A stretch of 64,000 bases of DNA from Rutpela maculata (GCA_936432065.2 OW386285.2:183582301-183646300), one strand, 5' to 3'. Positions 1-13,109 are shown, numbered from the stretch's first letter. Program-made: numbers and translations. The notes: a model not told the origin generated them from the letters alone.

Positions 1-1388
1 AAAAAAGATATAATAGAGGTCTTTGATACTGGTCCAAATTTGATTGAAATTGGATGACTAATAATTGAGCTACAAAGGTGTTACCATGAAAAGTGTACAC
101 TGTATATGCAAATAAATAAATTCTCTACATAGAAGAAATAAATTCTGCCAAGAAAATAATAAGAAGTAAGAAATAATTCACTTGAGTTTCATGATAGACT
201 TTTTTTTTCTTACCACAAAAGTATTTGTTTTTATATAAAGAATTTATTTATTTACATATAGGAAACATAATGTTCTTGATTAAACATTATATTATCTGTG
301 TGCGAAGAAGACTGTCTCCAGAATAAGTACCTAGGAGTCGGATCTGTTAATAAGTCATGTTACTTATAATTATTATTTAAGACTCTGTAAATGTCACTCG
401 GGAGGCGATTAAGAAAAAGTATGTATACTTACCAACGATATGACACCATTTGAGTAAAAGGCATAAATTTTGCTTCTCAAACGATATAGCCTTATTTAAC
501 CAAACTAGCATATCAGTAACATATATTTGTATATCATGAGCTCTCATTTCGATAGGTGAAGGGTTACCTGACGGGCCACCTCTTGTTAATGCATTTATAA
601 ATTCACTCACTAATATGCTTCTTCTACATATGCAATATTCATCAATAATATATCTGAAAGTTTAATAAATAAAGAAACAATTTTAAAAATCAGACAATCT
701 ATTCATCATAAAACTTCATTATCAATTTATCTGACTAGTAATAAAACGCAATACATTATACAATTATCAAGACATAAGAAACCAAAATAGTTTAATTTGA
801 GTAACAAGAAGCAGCAGTAACGAGCTACACTTCTTGTTGTTCGAACTGAACTGACTTCAGTTTAAGCAACATTTTACGCTTTCATTTAGATAGGCTACTT
901 GACGTTTGTTTTTGAACACTTGTTATATACAGTACGCCAAAAAAGTCTTCTCTCCCTTTTGTAATTTTTGGACTGCTTATTTTTGAGTAATCAAATTCGG
1001 GTGGTTTATTTGAGAGTAAAAATATTTTCTTTTTAGGCGCCTCAGCTCCATCTTGAAGGTTTTTTTAGTGGCACAATGAGTCGAAAGGTTGTTTCATTTA
1101 GAATATAGCACTAAATTTCAAAATATTATATTTATATAATATAAATTTTTTTTTCGAATTTTAACTAAAACCGCATTTTTTTATAAAATCTATTTTAAAA
1201 AAGTAACAAAAAAGTGGCATGTATTAAATTTAAATTAAAAGCAGACAGACAGATTAGACTTTTCCGTTGTTTAAATTGAAATGTCATTTGTAATGTTCAC
1301 TGTTATTTGAAATCTTATTTTCCAAATTAATTTTTAATCTCACATAAATCACACAGATGTTTAATTTTATGAAAATAAAATTATTTTA
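1..1388. other. AT-rich non-coding DNA, nothing recognised
   Basis: No gene, RNA or repeat structure is recognised. Short open frames here have no family motif and sit in low-complexity AT-rich sequence. Confidence 0.5.
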
Positions 1389-1640
1389 TTAAATGTTCAA
1401 AGTGGTGCTCACTTTCTGATACACAAATAGTCTATTTCCAATTTCGCTGCCCACATTGATAAAAGTATCATCGCTAAGCCTACATTCTTTCACTATTCTT
1501 TGATGTAAATCAGTCAGAGATTCTGGTTCAGTCTTATACAGTTTTGACTTAAGACAACCCCAAAGAAAAACGTATAGAGGCGTTAAGTGTGTTGAGTGGG
1601 GGGGCCACGACAATTACTTCCTTTCTTCAAAAGATATTAT
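1389..1640 (-). pseudogene. C-terminal fragment of a Tc1/mariner-type transposase
   Basis: On the minus strand the translation begins SWPPHST and continues to PLYVFLWGCLKSKLY. This matches the 'SPDLxPLDFFLWGxLKxxVY' stretch that carries the third catalytic acidic residue of this insect transposase family. Here the usual Asp-Leu-x-Pro is replaced by His-Leu-Thr-Pro and PLDFF by PLYVF, so catalytic residues are lost. Only about 75 residues remain, and I find neither the N-terminal DNA-binding part nor terminal inverted repeats around it. It is a dead relic, related to but separate from the element at 1898-3412. Confidence 0.6.
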
Positions 1641-1897
1641 TTTACATTTCAAACTCGTGTGTACTAAATAAAGTTAGTTAAACATTGTTGCTGTTTTAAT
1701 TAAATTTCCCAAAATGACATTTTTATATTTAGTTGGCATTTTAAATTGGATGCATGTACTTAATGACATGCTAATATTTCAAGGAGTGATTCATTAGATC
1801 ATTTTATGAAGAAAAGTTCATATGAACATATGTCCACAATGGCTTAAATTTTTTGCTATTTTTTGATTTTTTTTTAATTGTTATTTCTTATAAAAAT

Positions 1898-3412
1898 CCG
1901 TGTGGATATGTTTTCTTATCAGCCTGATCAATTCTACATGAAAATGGTTTTCTACATTTTTCAGGTGCACAGTTCTTGATTAAAACAATTAAATTCAAAC
2001 TGCTTCATTTAGCACTATTGACTAATAATTTTTTAACACATAAATCTAGTTATCCTGGAATAAATAACGTTTTTACAAACATCATTTTCAAAACAATATT
2101 TGTTGACATAAAGTAAGTTGTTGGTGTTCAAAACCATCTCATCGTATTATTTCTTGAATTTTTAGTGTTTCATTGAATTTATTTTATTTTTTCGCTGTTT
2201 TTATTCGAATATCTCAGTAAATATGGTGAATTATACGAATGCGGAAATGGCGACAATGCATTACATATATGGTCTCACAGATAGTAATGCAACAAAAGCC
2301 AGTTATTCAGTTATTAGTATCAGGAAAGATATCCTAATCGTGCCTGGCCAGATAGCTGATAGCTACTATTCATCACCATCTTTGTGAAACTGGTAGTTTC
2401 CAAAAAGGTACTTAGAAAGGTAGACCTCGAACTGTCAGAACACCCGAAATTGAGGAAGTGGTGCTGCAGGAAATCGACGAACATCCTGAGATGAATACGA
2501 AGAAGATTGCTAGAGCTCTGAATATTTGTCATCAAATTGTTTGGCGAATTTTGGTGGATTTTTTTGTTGTATTTATGCAGGCATTACTTCCCAGGGATTT
2601 TCCACAGCATGTGAACTTCTGTCAGTGGTACCTTCAGAATGTTACACTAAATCCGCAGTCACAAATTATATTCACAGACGAAGCAAATATTTCTAGGAAT
2701 GCTATTCAAAATTTCCATAATATAATGAATTATGGCAGACAAAAATCCCCACGTTATAACTTAAACCCATTTCCAAGAGCAATTTTCGGTTAATGCATGT
2801 GTAGGAATTATTAGTAATAATCTTATAGGCCCTTTTTTTCTGCCAAGACGCCTTAATGGACAATCTTACCTGCATTTTCTCCAAGAAGAACTATCTGTGT
2901 TGCTTGAAGATGTACCAATTGCGTTAAGGAATCAAATGTGATACATGCACGGTGGGGGCTCCTGTTCATTTCAGTGTAATTGTTCGCGACCATTTACATA
3001 TGGTTTATCCTAATCATTGGATAGGTCATGGAGGACCTCAACAATGGCTAGCAAGATCCTCCGATTTCAATAGTTTGGATTTCTTTTTCGAGGGTCAGCT
3101 TAAAACCCTGGTGTATAAAACTTCCATTAACACTTTAGAAGATTTAAGAGACCGAATAGTTGCCTCATGTGAAACAATACGGAATACGCCGGGAATATTT
3201 GAACGAGTGTGCAATTCGATGCGAAGACGGGTGGAAGCGTGCTTGTTAAGTGAAGGTGGCCATTTCCAACAATTTTTATAGAATAAAATTTATCATTATC
3301 AGTGTTAATAATAATTAGTTTACTTTGAATTTAATTGTTTTAATCAAGAAAAAGGCAAGAGACCGTTTTCATGTAGAATTGACCAGGCTAATCAGAAAAA
3401 ATATCCACATGG
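1898..3412 (+). mobile_element. Degenerate Tc1/mariner-superfamily transposon with terminal inverted repeats
   Basis: The first 50 bases (1898-1947) match the reverse complement of 3363-3412 at 44 of 50 positions, starting CC[G/A]TGTGGATAT. The 1.5-kb interior holds a decayed transposase (2223-3281), the size expected for a one-gene mariner-like element. The target duplication cannot be read with confidence. Arm divergence and broken frames point to an old, inactive insertion. Confidence 0.75.
2223..3281 (+). pseudogene. Tc1/mariner-like transposase, multiply frameshifted
   Basis: This is the remains of a DDE transposase that would have cut and pasted the surrounding element. From 2223 the frame gives VNYTNAEMATMHYIYG, the insect helix-turn-helix (DUF4817-type) N-terminus. 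A second frame (2458-2793) holds the EIDEHPEMNTKKIARALNI helix-turn-helix and the first catalytic stretch IFTDEANISR. A third frame (2952-3281) carries GAPVHFS (second catalytic region) and WLARSSDFNSLDFFFEG (third). At least two frame changes and an internal loss around 2800-2950 break it. It lies centrally between terminal repeats at 1898 and 3412. The superfamily is fairly sure; the exact clade is not. Confidence 0.75.
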
Positions 3413-4395
3413 AAAAATGTCAGTGATGTACCACTTTTTTGGTAAAAATTATCAGAGGACATGTTTGCAGGGACGCCACTGGTGGAGCGATAAAATAACT
3501 TTTCTAACTAAAATATGTGGTTTTACATCCTATTAACACATACCAAAATTGTTGTGAAGACTTTTGAAGCACACTGTATATATTTGGGCGAACAACTTCG
3601 ACCTATTTAAATCCAGATAACTTATAGACACAAGTTTTAAAAAATATTCAGTTCAGTTATTAGTCAGCTTGTATATTAAGACAGACCCTGATAGTAGAGT
3701 GCTAGCTTTAATTTATTTTTGCTTCTGTGGGCATCGCAGGATTACAAGCTGAATTGTGTATAAAATTGAAGCTTATACCTTAGTGAATCGGAATCCGGAG
3801 GTAACAAAAAAATAACGCGAGCAGAAGAGCAGTAAAACCAAAAAACGAGTTAATACCACGGGCGGATACTGCAGCACATAGGCTACAATTCAAAATAAAA
3901 ATCAATGTATATTTTGTATGGAATGTGTTATTAATTTTTGAAATTTGCTCACAGTATAAATTTTGAAACTCGAATATCTCGGTCCCAACACTTCAAAAAT
4001 CTGACTGAAATTCAACAATTTTTATGTTTACACGCCATTTATTCGAAAATCAAGACCTTAATGAAAAATACTTATTCTTGCAAACAGTTTCTATCATCAA
4101 TTTAGAAGACCACAGTGTTTAATTCAAAATATTTACTTGAATTTATTTATTTATTGAATATACGGAAAACTCCATTTTACATTAAATTTGTTGTCAATAG
4201 ATACAATATAAAAAATGTATAACAAATACAAACACTTATATAAAATCAATTTGAGTTAGAGAGATCATCAAGAACACACATGTACAGGTATAAATAAAAT
4301 TTAAATAATTATAGTATAACATCACGAATTTTCACAATGCTACAATACATCATATACAGAATAAAGAAAATAAAAAAAAATTATATAAAAAAAAA
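3413..4395. other. AT-rich non-coding DNA, no gene seen
   Basis: No supported gene or RNA. The right half is low-complexity A/T sequence leading into the composite repeat that starts near 4396. Confidence 0.45.
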
Positions 4396-5429
4396 TATAT
4401 TTGACACTTAGAGGAACAATGTCCCGTTGGAAAAAAATTGTTTTACCGATTTTTCATAAAATGAGTCTATTGTTAATTAACAAGTTTTTTTACAGTTTGC
4501 GTTTATATTTTAAGTTGGATAATTGTTAAACAAAAGCCACGAAAATTGTTTCGCTATGTGGAGACTTTATGTCAACTATACTTTATGGGATTATGACATT
4601 GCGATGCTTTTACTTGTTATAGTCTATTAGTTATTAATTATTTAACCTAACAAAAACTAAAAAATGAAAAAGTGAGGTTGAAAATTTTTTTTAATTAATT
4701 TTAATTATTATTACTCTTTTTATAGTAAAAAATACTATAAGATTACATAAACTTTAAATTTTTATTGCTATTTGTTTATACAAGTACAGTTCTGAATTTA
4801 AAAAACTAAAATATCTCACATTTCCGAAGGTCAGTAGAAAAAATCATATGTTCAACACGTTAGAAAAGTGTTTTTTCCATATGCGACGTATTTTTGACTA
4901 TGCCTAATAAAAAAAAAACTTTTCCTAACTTGTTGCACAAATAGCTATTTCATAAAAAGTCTTTATCAAAGAACGTTTATAGTCTAATGGGGGCCTTACT
5001 CAAATTGTATAAAAATTGGTCTGAAAATTGAACAAACATCACACTGCTCTAAGGCCCGCATTAGACTATAAAAGTTATTTAATAAGGATCTTTTATAAAA
5101 GATATTTTTATAATACTTTATAAAATATGGTCGATATTTTATAAAATTATAAAATTTGGTCTATTAGACCATCACATTTCTCATAAAAAATCTTTGTCAA
5201 AGAATTTTTATAATCTAATATGGGCCTAAGACAGTTTTGTTAACATAAACTTCAAATTATTGATTTCCTCATGCCCTCCTCTATCGGCGAATCCACCCAT
5301 TATTGGAAATTTTGTCAAAGAAATCTATTCAGATCAAATCTTTATTTATTTATAGTCTTTACTATAACAATAAAAATTTCGGGAAAATTTGAGGATGTAC
5401 CTAAATTAAATTAAAAAAAAAAAAAATTT

Positions 5430-5775
5430 TTAAAAACAAGCTTTTATTTAAATGCTCTAAAAAGGAGAAAATAAAACTTTAAATTAAATCAAACCCATCA
5501 ATTTATTACATTATACAATTTATATGATATAAAAGCTTGTCGCGAGATTTACCTGTGTAAATTTATTTTATGAAATACATACATTTGTTTTAGAATTACT
5601 TGTATCAAGATCAAGTTACATATTGTATTCTTGTTTATTTACACAGGTAAATCTCGCAGCAAGCTTTTATATCATATAAATTGTATAACATAATAAATTG
5701 ATGGGTTTGATTTAATTTACAGTTTATTTTCTTCTTTTTAGAGCATATAAATAAAATTTTGTTTTTAAAAATGTT
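5430..5775. repeat. Fold-back MITE-like hairpin, copy 1 of 3
   Basis: Two arms of roughly 130-150 bases are reverse complements. The left arm (about 5435-5570) runs from AAGCTTTTATTTAAATGCTC to CGAGATTTACCTGTGTAAAT, and the right arm (about 5637-5765) returns through ATTTACACAGGTAAATCTCG. The loop is about 70 bases. The same hairpin recurs near 53560-53910 (inverted) and 56310-56655 (direct), so it moves or is copied as a unit. No coding capacity. Confidence 0.75.
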
Positions 5776-5984
5776 TTTTTAATTTAATTTAAAATTTTTA
5801 ACTATGCCTTAATTAGTTTTATATATTCACTGCGTCGTTCCTATCCGATATAAAACTTAAAGTTTGTTTAAACTGAATCCTTCACTATTTTTTAGAATGT
5901 ATCATATGAGCGAATACACTATACGATCAAATTATAGTGTTAACACTAAAAAATTTTGTCCGCAATATTGAATTTAGTGTGACG

Positions 5985-6300
5985 TCATTTTATTTTCGTA
6001 TTCTTCTCAGCAAACCCTTTCATTTGATACCCATATCATGGGGGTGCATAAAAAATAACTGGTCCGCCATCTTTGGGAGTCCGCCATATTGGATTTGGAA
6101 TCATGTCTTCGTATTCTTCTCAGCAAACCCGGTGCATAAAAAATAACTGGTCCGCCATCTTTGGAAGTCCGCAATATTGGATTTGGAATGACGTCTTCGT
6201 ATTCTTCTCAGCAAACCCTTTCATTTGATGCCCATATCATGGGGGTGCATAAAAAATAACTGGTCCGCCATCTTTGAGAGTCCGCCATATTGGATTTAGA
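5985..6300. repeat. Tandem repeat of about 60-120 bp units, copy 1 of 3
   Basis: Successive units carry GTCCGCCATATTGGATTTGG, TTCGTATTCTTCTCAGCAAA and ACCCATATCATGGGGGTGCA. Related arrays lie at 53040-53345 (inverted) and 56765-57200 (direct, more units). Unit number differs between copies, as expected for unequal exchange or slippage. Confidence 0.75.
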
Positions 6301-7018
6301 ATGACGTCACTTAGCTAACCATGCATTGCCATCCAAACTAAATGTGTATGCAAAATTTCAACTCAATCGGTTGGGAATAACTGTTTTAAAATTCAGTTGC
6401 AAGATTTGACCTAAACAAACATACATACAAACAAACATTGCGAGTTTAATAAAATTGGCGCTGTTCTTTGTAGGAAAAAGTTTATGAAAATAATAATGTT
6501 TATTTCTTTCCTTATTTTCTTCCCATTGGGGCTCACATCTGCAAGACCAGTTCTGTTCTTAGGTCAAATTTTCAAGAGCCGATCCTGTCTTTGTTCAATG
6601 CGTATGCTTACGAACGTCCTGCGCAGATTCAATTGGAGGTCAACTTATTAACACAGCATTGCTCCTCTATTTACTATATATATATATACAACCACATATC
6701 ATTATTGCATCCATCAATTGCCCTTTCCCATTTATCTCTATGCTGCTGCTACCTCAGAATGTGTTACAACGTTGCCAAATTTAAGGACGCAACATGAAAA
6801 GTTGAGTTTAGATATACGCCTTGATGTATATTACTCTAGCGGATTTTGCTTGAACTAAAATTTATATTTCACTTTCATTTACGAATAATACTGCGTCCAG
6901 TAAGCTGATATATTTTCGTGCCATTCTTGGTTATTTGTAAAGATATTCAAATAAAAATCACATGTATCGATTGGTAATATCGCGTTCTATCGACTGAAGT
7001 CATCCATAGCTAAAATAT

Positions 7019-7150
7019 GTGTATATATATATATATATCAATCTAAATTTAGTAGGACTTCGGACAAGGTTCAAAGCCCTACTAAATTTAGATTGTTCTT
7101 TAACTAGTAGGACGTGACTATCCTTCATTATTTTTTATATATATATATAG
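7019..7150. repeat. Short palindromic element flanked by (TA)n
   Basis: CAATCTAAATTTAGTAGG is followed about 35 bases later by CCTACTAAATTTAGATTG, a perfect inverted repeat, with (TA)n runs outside. A related inverted copy lies near 52180-52245 next to longer (TA)n tracts. It resembles a tiny MITE or palindromic insertion. Confidence 0.5.
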
Positions 7151-8202
7151 AGTTATAAACTTTACGTTGTCGCCTCAAGAATAGATATACTAAACACGCT
7201 GTGACCTTATATATGACGTTGTGACCTCATAAAGCTGAGGCGACAACGTTTTGCCTTAATTTCAATGTAAAATGAATCCAGATGTCATCCTGAGTTACTT
7301 AGCGAAAAATAGTTCTGAGGTCACTTCATACATCTGGTACCTACAATTTTGAGTTTTAGTTCGAGTGTATATCACCAGCGCTAGTGTCGCCGTACCAAGT
7401 AGGAATGGTCAACACGAAGTCACCTCTACCTAGTATAAGGCGGACTACAGATATTACGTATTCGCCGTCCCCTCAGGTTACTGGCAACGTTGCATCAATT
7501 TGTGTACAACGTTACCGGCCAGTGACCAACAAAAATATTTATAGTTCTTGAACAGCTGGCCAATTGAAAGGGACCAAGCAAATTTTTAGGTTGAATTTAA
7601 ATCCACATTTTTTGAGAAAGAGAATAGATATCGATATGCGGTTTTCAGAATTTAAGAGATTATTTATTTGTTCATTTCTTTTATTTTGAAGCACGTTACT
7701 GTTTACAGGGTGTGAAAGAAAAGCATGCTTTTTTAACAAAACTTTATAACTACCGAGATTCAACAAACATTATTTAATATTATTTTGTAAATACACTCAT
7801 AATAATATTATATATCATTACTAGTTTTTTTTTTTTTTGTAAAAACCTTATAAGTAAACATAAGATGTGTTATATTTTTTTAAATTAATAAGTATTGTAA
7901 ATATAATATAATGTACACAGGCTGGAAGACTTAGGTCGTTAGCCAATTGGAATTTCCAATAAAGCTTTGTACTACTACTATTATTTTGATGGCATTTTTT
8001 TTTGGTCACTAGTTTTAAAAAAATATATCTTTTTGCCATTAGGCCTCAGTGGTTTTCATAACAGCCGATCGTTGTAGATTATTATAATACCTTATGCCGT
8101 TCCTTTAAAACAACAAGTGCATTTTTTTGTACTTTCAGTTCATAGTGAATACATATAATTTTTCTCGCTAATATACATTTAACTATTATTGCTCCATTAA
8201 TA
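7151..8202. repeat. Repeat-derived non-coding stretch with one arm of an inverted pair
   Basis: 7540-7770 is a diverged reverse complement of about 8910-9090, sharing the CTACCGAGATTC end and the TTATTTTGAAGC segment. Near 7890-7990 is an AATAAAGCTTTGTACTACTA motif followed by an ACT/ATT run, which resembles the 3' tail of a LINE. No credible gene. Confidence 0.4.
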
Positions 8203-8960
8203 ATGAAAAGTATGGTTCTTCCCTTTTTCTTTAGTTGACATTTTATATAATAATAGTGCACATAAAAATAGATAAATAAATATTTAGATTATATTTAATT
8301 GTATTAAAAAGACATACATTTCGTACACTTGTATTTTTGGTGTGACAATTAAATCAACAAAATTTGGCCAAAAATGTATCTACAGGTAAAGTCATTTTAG
8401 TTAGTCCCTTCATAGATATGCCAAATTATAGCTTGATATTTACCTAACACAAAATCATTCTGGATTTTCAAGGAGTTACTTCGGTGACTTGAGAAACGGT
8501 TAAGAAAACATTTAAAGAAAACATTTTAAGAAAACATATCTGTAATTGTTCCGGAGATAAATGAGTTTCTGTTTTTTATATTTTAATGAAAAAGCCCAAA
8601 AAAGATTCCCCAATCCGTAAACATATACCAATTTTGGATACTCCACTGATTACCATGCAAATATTTACTTTTTATTATTATTTTAAAGGAGCTATTATAA
8701 GGTGTTATAATAACCTACAATGATCGGCTCTTACAAAGCACAATAAGACATAACGTTAAAAAAATTAAAAAATTACAGGTTTTTAGAATAAAAATCGGCA
8801 TCTTACAAAATAAGTGAGATATAAAAAATTTGAGAAATCGTTTCTTACAATACACCAGTGACTGAAAAAAATCGCATCAAAAAATATAAAACATTTTTTG
8901 TGGAATTTCTACGAATCTCGGTAGTTATAAAGTGTCAAAAAAAACACGCTTTTCTTTTAC
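8203..8960 (+). repeat. Dispersed repeat, direct copy of 11501-12126
   Basis: Shared blocks include TTCTTTAGTTGACATTTTAT and CCCAATCCGTAAAC in the same order and orientation at 11501-12126. A short part (about 8455-8510) also recurs inverted at about 29838-29905. No coding frame. Confidence 0.65.
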
Positions 8961-9654
8961 ACCCTGTAAAAAGTAACGCTTCAAAATAAAAGAATTAGAC
9001 AAAACTCACCTTTTCGCAAATTAATTATCCCTTAAATCCTGAAAATCACATATTGATATCTATTCGCTTGGTCCGTTTCAATTAGCCAGTAGTTTAGTTA
9101 AAAAAAGGTTGCTTTGAAAGAACGATTTGCAGCATCGTTTGGCAATAGATTTAAACTATGTGCAGAACATTGTACTTAACATGCTCTAGGATTTATTTCT
9201 AAGATTTTCTGTCACAGCCCTCACTGTGCTCACTACGAATATTTGTTCCGTTGTCATAATCTTGCAAATCGTATATATTTAAATTTATATTACAAAACAC
9301 ATTTTGAACAAATCCAGATCATTCTAACTCAGTTTAATCGATCTGTTGCTTTTTATAAAATGTTGCCTAATTTCAATTTTGTTTGTAACATTTAAGTTGA
9401 CAAATCTGAAAACAATTATTTAGAGCTGCTTAATGTGACTATCATCGGGAGTGTAATCCAGAATAATAGAAAAATATTTGTAGTTTATAATTTTTTTACT
9501 AGTTGGTAATAAACCAAATTGTGTTTAATATTTATTGGTTGTTAAATCTTATCCTTACTAAATATCATTCAAACAATACAAGTGATGGTCCACTTGTTAA
9601 ACAATTATCCGACTTGAAACATAAACGCAAACTCTAAAAAAATTGGTTAATTAA
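8961..9654 (+). repeat. Dispersed repeat also found on both sides of the LTR retrotransposon
   Basis: The order of blocks here (CCTGAAAATCACATATTGAT, then TTTTCTGTCACAGCCC, then TTGACAAATCTGAAAACAA) is reproduced by 31085-31367 joined to 43122-43440. The LTR element at 31368 therefore landed inside another copy of this repeat. No coding frame. Confidence 0.7.
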
Positions 9655-10569
9655 TTAGCAAAACCTCTTACACGCAATTCCTGCCAAAAAATATCACTCC
9701 TGATTACGATCTACTTTTGAAAGTTCAAAATAAATCTATAAAGAGTACAAATATTATAAAATTTTTAGGGTTAAATATAGACCAAAAGTTAACGTGGGAA
9801 CCACACATAAATGAAATATGCTCAAAGATAAGCACAACTTGCTACATTATAAAACAACTAAGAGACACTGTGACTTATGACATACTAAAACTTCTTTATT
9901 ATGGATTGGTACAATCAGTACTACAATATGGCTTGATATTTTGGGGCTCCTCATCCCACTTGAATAAAGCATTTATGATACAAAAAAAGATTTTACGATG
10001 TATGAGTAAATCTCACCCTCTTTCAAGTTGTAAACCATTATTTAGAATGTACGGCATCTTAACACTACCTAGTTTATACATCTACCTATTGCTACTACAT
10101 ACAATTGAAAACAAAAATATGCTCATCAAAAATAAAAAAGTGCACCCATACTACACTCGTAGAAGCGAGGATATATATCAACCTTACTCAAGACTCTCAA
10201 TTGGTCAACACTCTCCAGAATATATGGGTATAAAATGCCTCAATAAAATAAATTCTGTGATAAAAGTGAACAATGCCAGAGATATCAGGACTAAGGCTTA
10301 TGATATTTTGTTGAGTAACACCTTCTACACTGTGAACGAATTCTTTCAATATTGTGAAAATAATGAAACAATTTTAAACATTTAATTTTATAAAATATGT
10401 TCTTTTATTTGTTTATATACATCTTTTTAAATATGTTTTTATGTCATGTCCTGGACTTTTAATGGAATTTTTTGAGAGAAGATTTCTCTATGACTAGTCT
10501 GATAAGTTGATACTTGTAAATTGTAACAACTTTCAAAGATGAATAAATACTACTACTACTACTACTACT
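9655..10569 (+). mobile_element. 5'-truncated non-LTR retrotransposon (LINE)
   Basis: A LINE 3' end inserted into a copy of the repeat seen at 54790-54930: the repeat reads ...GGTTAATTAA before it and resumes ACAATAGGCTCATTTT after it. The insertion ends in GATGAATAAA followed by an (ACT)n run, a microsatellite-like 3' tail typical of several LINE clades. Its coding part is 9717-10385. Confidence 0.7.
9717..10385 (+). pseudogene. C-terminal part of a LINE reverse transcriptase
   Basis: 222 residues with the typical end of a jockey/CR1-like reverse transcriptase. FLGLNIDQKLTWEPHI is the conserved thumb-region motif, followed by LLYYGLVQSVLQYGLIFWG and a C-terminal IKCLNKINSVIK block. The catalytic FADD box and everything N-terminal are missing, so this is a typical 5' truncation made at insertion. 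The frame starts with a non-ATG codon and is simply the surviving open stretch. It stays open for its whole length, so the insertion is not very old. The clade within LINEs is not settled. Confidence 0.75.
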
Positions 10570-11060
10570 TAACAATAGGCTCATTTTATGAAAAATCGGT
10601 GAAAAAATTTTTTCCAACGGGATATTGTTCCTAATTTATTAAAAATTTTAAATTAATATTTAATAACATAAAAAAATATTTTTACTTGTTACGGCCGGTT
10701 TCAGAGCATCGTAACGGCTTAGTGTTCACCGCGCGGAGCTCTATTTTCAACATTCAATTAAAATTATTAATAATAGAGATAGAGTTTCGGTAGTCGTGAC
10801 TTTTTTATTGGAAATTTCTTCCTCTTTAAGAATCGTTCTTTAAATTTTCTTAAATATTAATAGTTTTCGAGTTATTTGCAAAAAACGAAACTCGTTATTT
10901 TTTCAATGTTCATTTGTTTTCAACTTTTGCAGTTGTTTATGTGCGAGTTTGAAACTTTTGCACATTTTTCTAGATGTCATTCCGAATCCAATGAGCTCTC
11001 ACTCATATTTTTACGAGCTCTGTCAAGAATTAACACTGCTTTGAACTTGTGAACTAGCAG
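10570..11060 (+). repeat. Dispersed repeat, direct copy of about 54855-55345
   Basis: Matches at TCAGAGCATCGTAACGGCTT, AATAGAGATAGAGTTTCGG and TTTTTCTAG[A/G][T/C]GTCATTCC in the same order. It directly continues the repeat interrupted by the LINE at 9655. Confidence 0.7.
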
Positions 11061-12126
11061 TCTATAACAATTATTTGTACTTTTTAATAAAATTAGACAA
11101 ATTTAGACCACATAATCTTATTCAGCGATCTAAAAAACGTTAAGTATATGGATTTTCGTGAATTTATTTGTAACAGAAGAATTATTAATTTTTCAGTATT
11201 TAAGGGTGGTTTCAACACTTAATATTTCCGTCTTTCCTATGTTTTGACCTCATTATCATATTCAGCGACCTTAAAAACATAAATATATTGATTTTCGTTT
11301 ATTTGTTTAAAAAATTAGAAGAATTTTTCAGTTTTTAGAATTAGTCTCCACCCTTAAAAATAAAAAGCAGGTAATGCGACAATATAGATTTTGATGTACG
11401 TATTTTATAAAGCATATTGCAAAAAAAATTAAGGAAATTCCTTTCATCGTTTTCGGGCCGGGAATTTTACCATTTTTACTGCTTCACTTCACATCAGTTA
11501 ATAATAAAAAGTTTGGTTCTTTTCTTTTTCTTTAGTTGACATTTTATATAATAACAGTGCTTATAAAAATAAGTAAATAGATATTTAGATTCTATTTAAT
11601 GCCATTAAAACGACATACAATTTTTCGCATATTTTTATATTTTTGGTATGAAAATACATCAACAAAATTTGGAAAAAAAATTTTGTATCTACAGGTTTAG
11701 TGATAAATTTCAATTTGATATTTTTAACCGTTCCGGAGATAAAGTGGGGTTCTGTTTATATTTTGATGTAGAAAACACAAAAGGGTCCCCCAATCCGTAA
11801 ACGTGTACCGATTTTAGGTACTCCACTGATTACCTTGCAAAAAAATTTACTTAGTGTTCTAATTTTAACAAGGTATTAAAATAACCTACCACGGTCGGCA
11901 CTTACAAAGAACAATAAGGCACAACGTCAAAAAAATTGAAATATTACAGGTTTTAGAAAATCGGTATTTACAAAATAAGTGAGATATACAAAATTTGAGA
12001 AACAGCTCTTTTTCCTATAAACCAGTGACTAAAAAAATGCGCTTCAAAAAAGTATAAACCGTATTTTGTGGAATTTCTGTAGTTATAAAGATTGTCAAAA
12101 AACACGTTTTTCTTTTACGTTCTGTA
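11061..12126 (+). repeat. Non-coding repeat, second direct copy of 8203-8960 in its right part
   Basis: 11501-12126 parallels 8203-8960. 11061-11500 contains two diverged tandem units sharing CATAATCTTATTCAGCG / CATTATCATATTCAGCG. No gene. Confidence 0.55.
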
Positions 12127-13100
12127 GATTGAAAAATCCCAAAAAATCCGCCGTGCAGAAATGAAGAAAAAATGCGCCGCTATGTTGAAATTAGGCACTT
12201 TTCTTCTTTAATCGGTAATAACTCACACGTTACTCATTGAACATTGCAAAACAAAAAATGTGTACATGATGAGACCCGGTGATGGAGGTAAATCTGATAA
12301 AATAACGTGTAAGTTACGTTCAGAACTAAGTGAAAATGTAGTAAAATATATTCTATTTGCACATGCCAGATGCGATATCACCTCTGCATTTTATAAAAAG
12401 GGCAAAAAACAGTATTTTCAGTTTTAGAAAATAATATTGAACTAAGTAAGAGCCTATTAATTTTCAAAAGTTTTTCTGAAGCAAATCAGCTTGCGGTAAC
12501 TGGGGAAGTATTTATTACTTCCACGTCCAGTGGAAGTATAGTAACGACAAAAAAATTTTTAAAAATTTTTATTGTCCAAATAGGCTTAAAATGTCATGAA
12601 ACGTCGAGATTTTAAGTTTGAGCGAAAAAAAATTTTCTGTCTGTCTGTCGGTCTGTCTGCCGGTCTGTCTGTCGGTCTGTCTGTCGGTCTGTCTGTCTGT
12701 AACTTTTTTTTGTGCGCACGTTTACTCTGGAACCGTTTGAGATATTGACTTGAAATTTGGTACACATATGTACTTTAACGAGATCTAGAACTAGATTATA
12801 TTTTCATCTTGTTCCGTCGAAGGGTTGGGGTGTAAATTGGGGTAAATTTGGGGTAAATGGGTAAATCAAGCAGGTAAGAGTCCACGAAATTGGTATTTAG
12901 TATATACAAGAGAAGCTAAGGTCTCAAAAAAAAATTTTGGCATTAGCCACCCCCATTACCACCCCCACCCCCTTATTAAAGGGGATGAAAAAAAATTGTG
13001 ATTTAGTGTATGTACAGGAACCAGAAACCTCAAAATATTTTTTACTCCATCCACCTAGAGTTAGAGAGTTCTGAATAGCCATAGAATACAATCCCTAAGA
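12127..13100 (-). repeat. Dispersed repeat with (CTGT)n tract; inverted copy at 55930-56290
   Basis: The segment from about 12560 to 12960 is the diverged reverse complement of 55930-56290: the blocks TTTCATGACGTTT / AAACGTCATGAAA-like, GGAACCGTTTGAGATATTGA and CGAAATTGGTATTTAGTATA all recur. A CTGTCTGTCGGT microsatellite occupies about 12637-12700. No coding frame. Confidence 0.6.
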
Positions 13101-13109
13101 AATCAGGTT

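Larger units (their letters stand above)
4396..7018 (+). repeat. 2.6-kb composite dispersed repeat, copy A
   Basis: This block recurs in inverted orientation at 52317-54930 with only small differences. For example, GACACTTAGAGGAACAATG at 4396 is the complement of the end near 54930. It contains a MITE-like segment around 4930-5235 (ends resembling TTAGGCCCATATTAGA), a fold-back hairpin (5430-5775) and a tandem array (5985-6300). Open frames inside it (5937-6146, 6591-6797) recur in the inverted copy but have no family motif and are probably chance. Confidence 0.75.

Noticed and set aside
5937..6797. Two 68-69 codon frames conserved in the inverted copy at 52526-53392
   Set aside because: They lie in tandem-repeat and TA-rich DNA and are conserved only because the whole repeat is duplicated.
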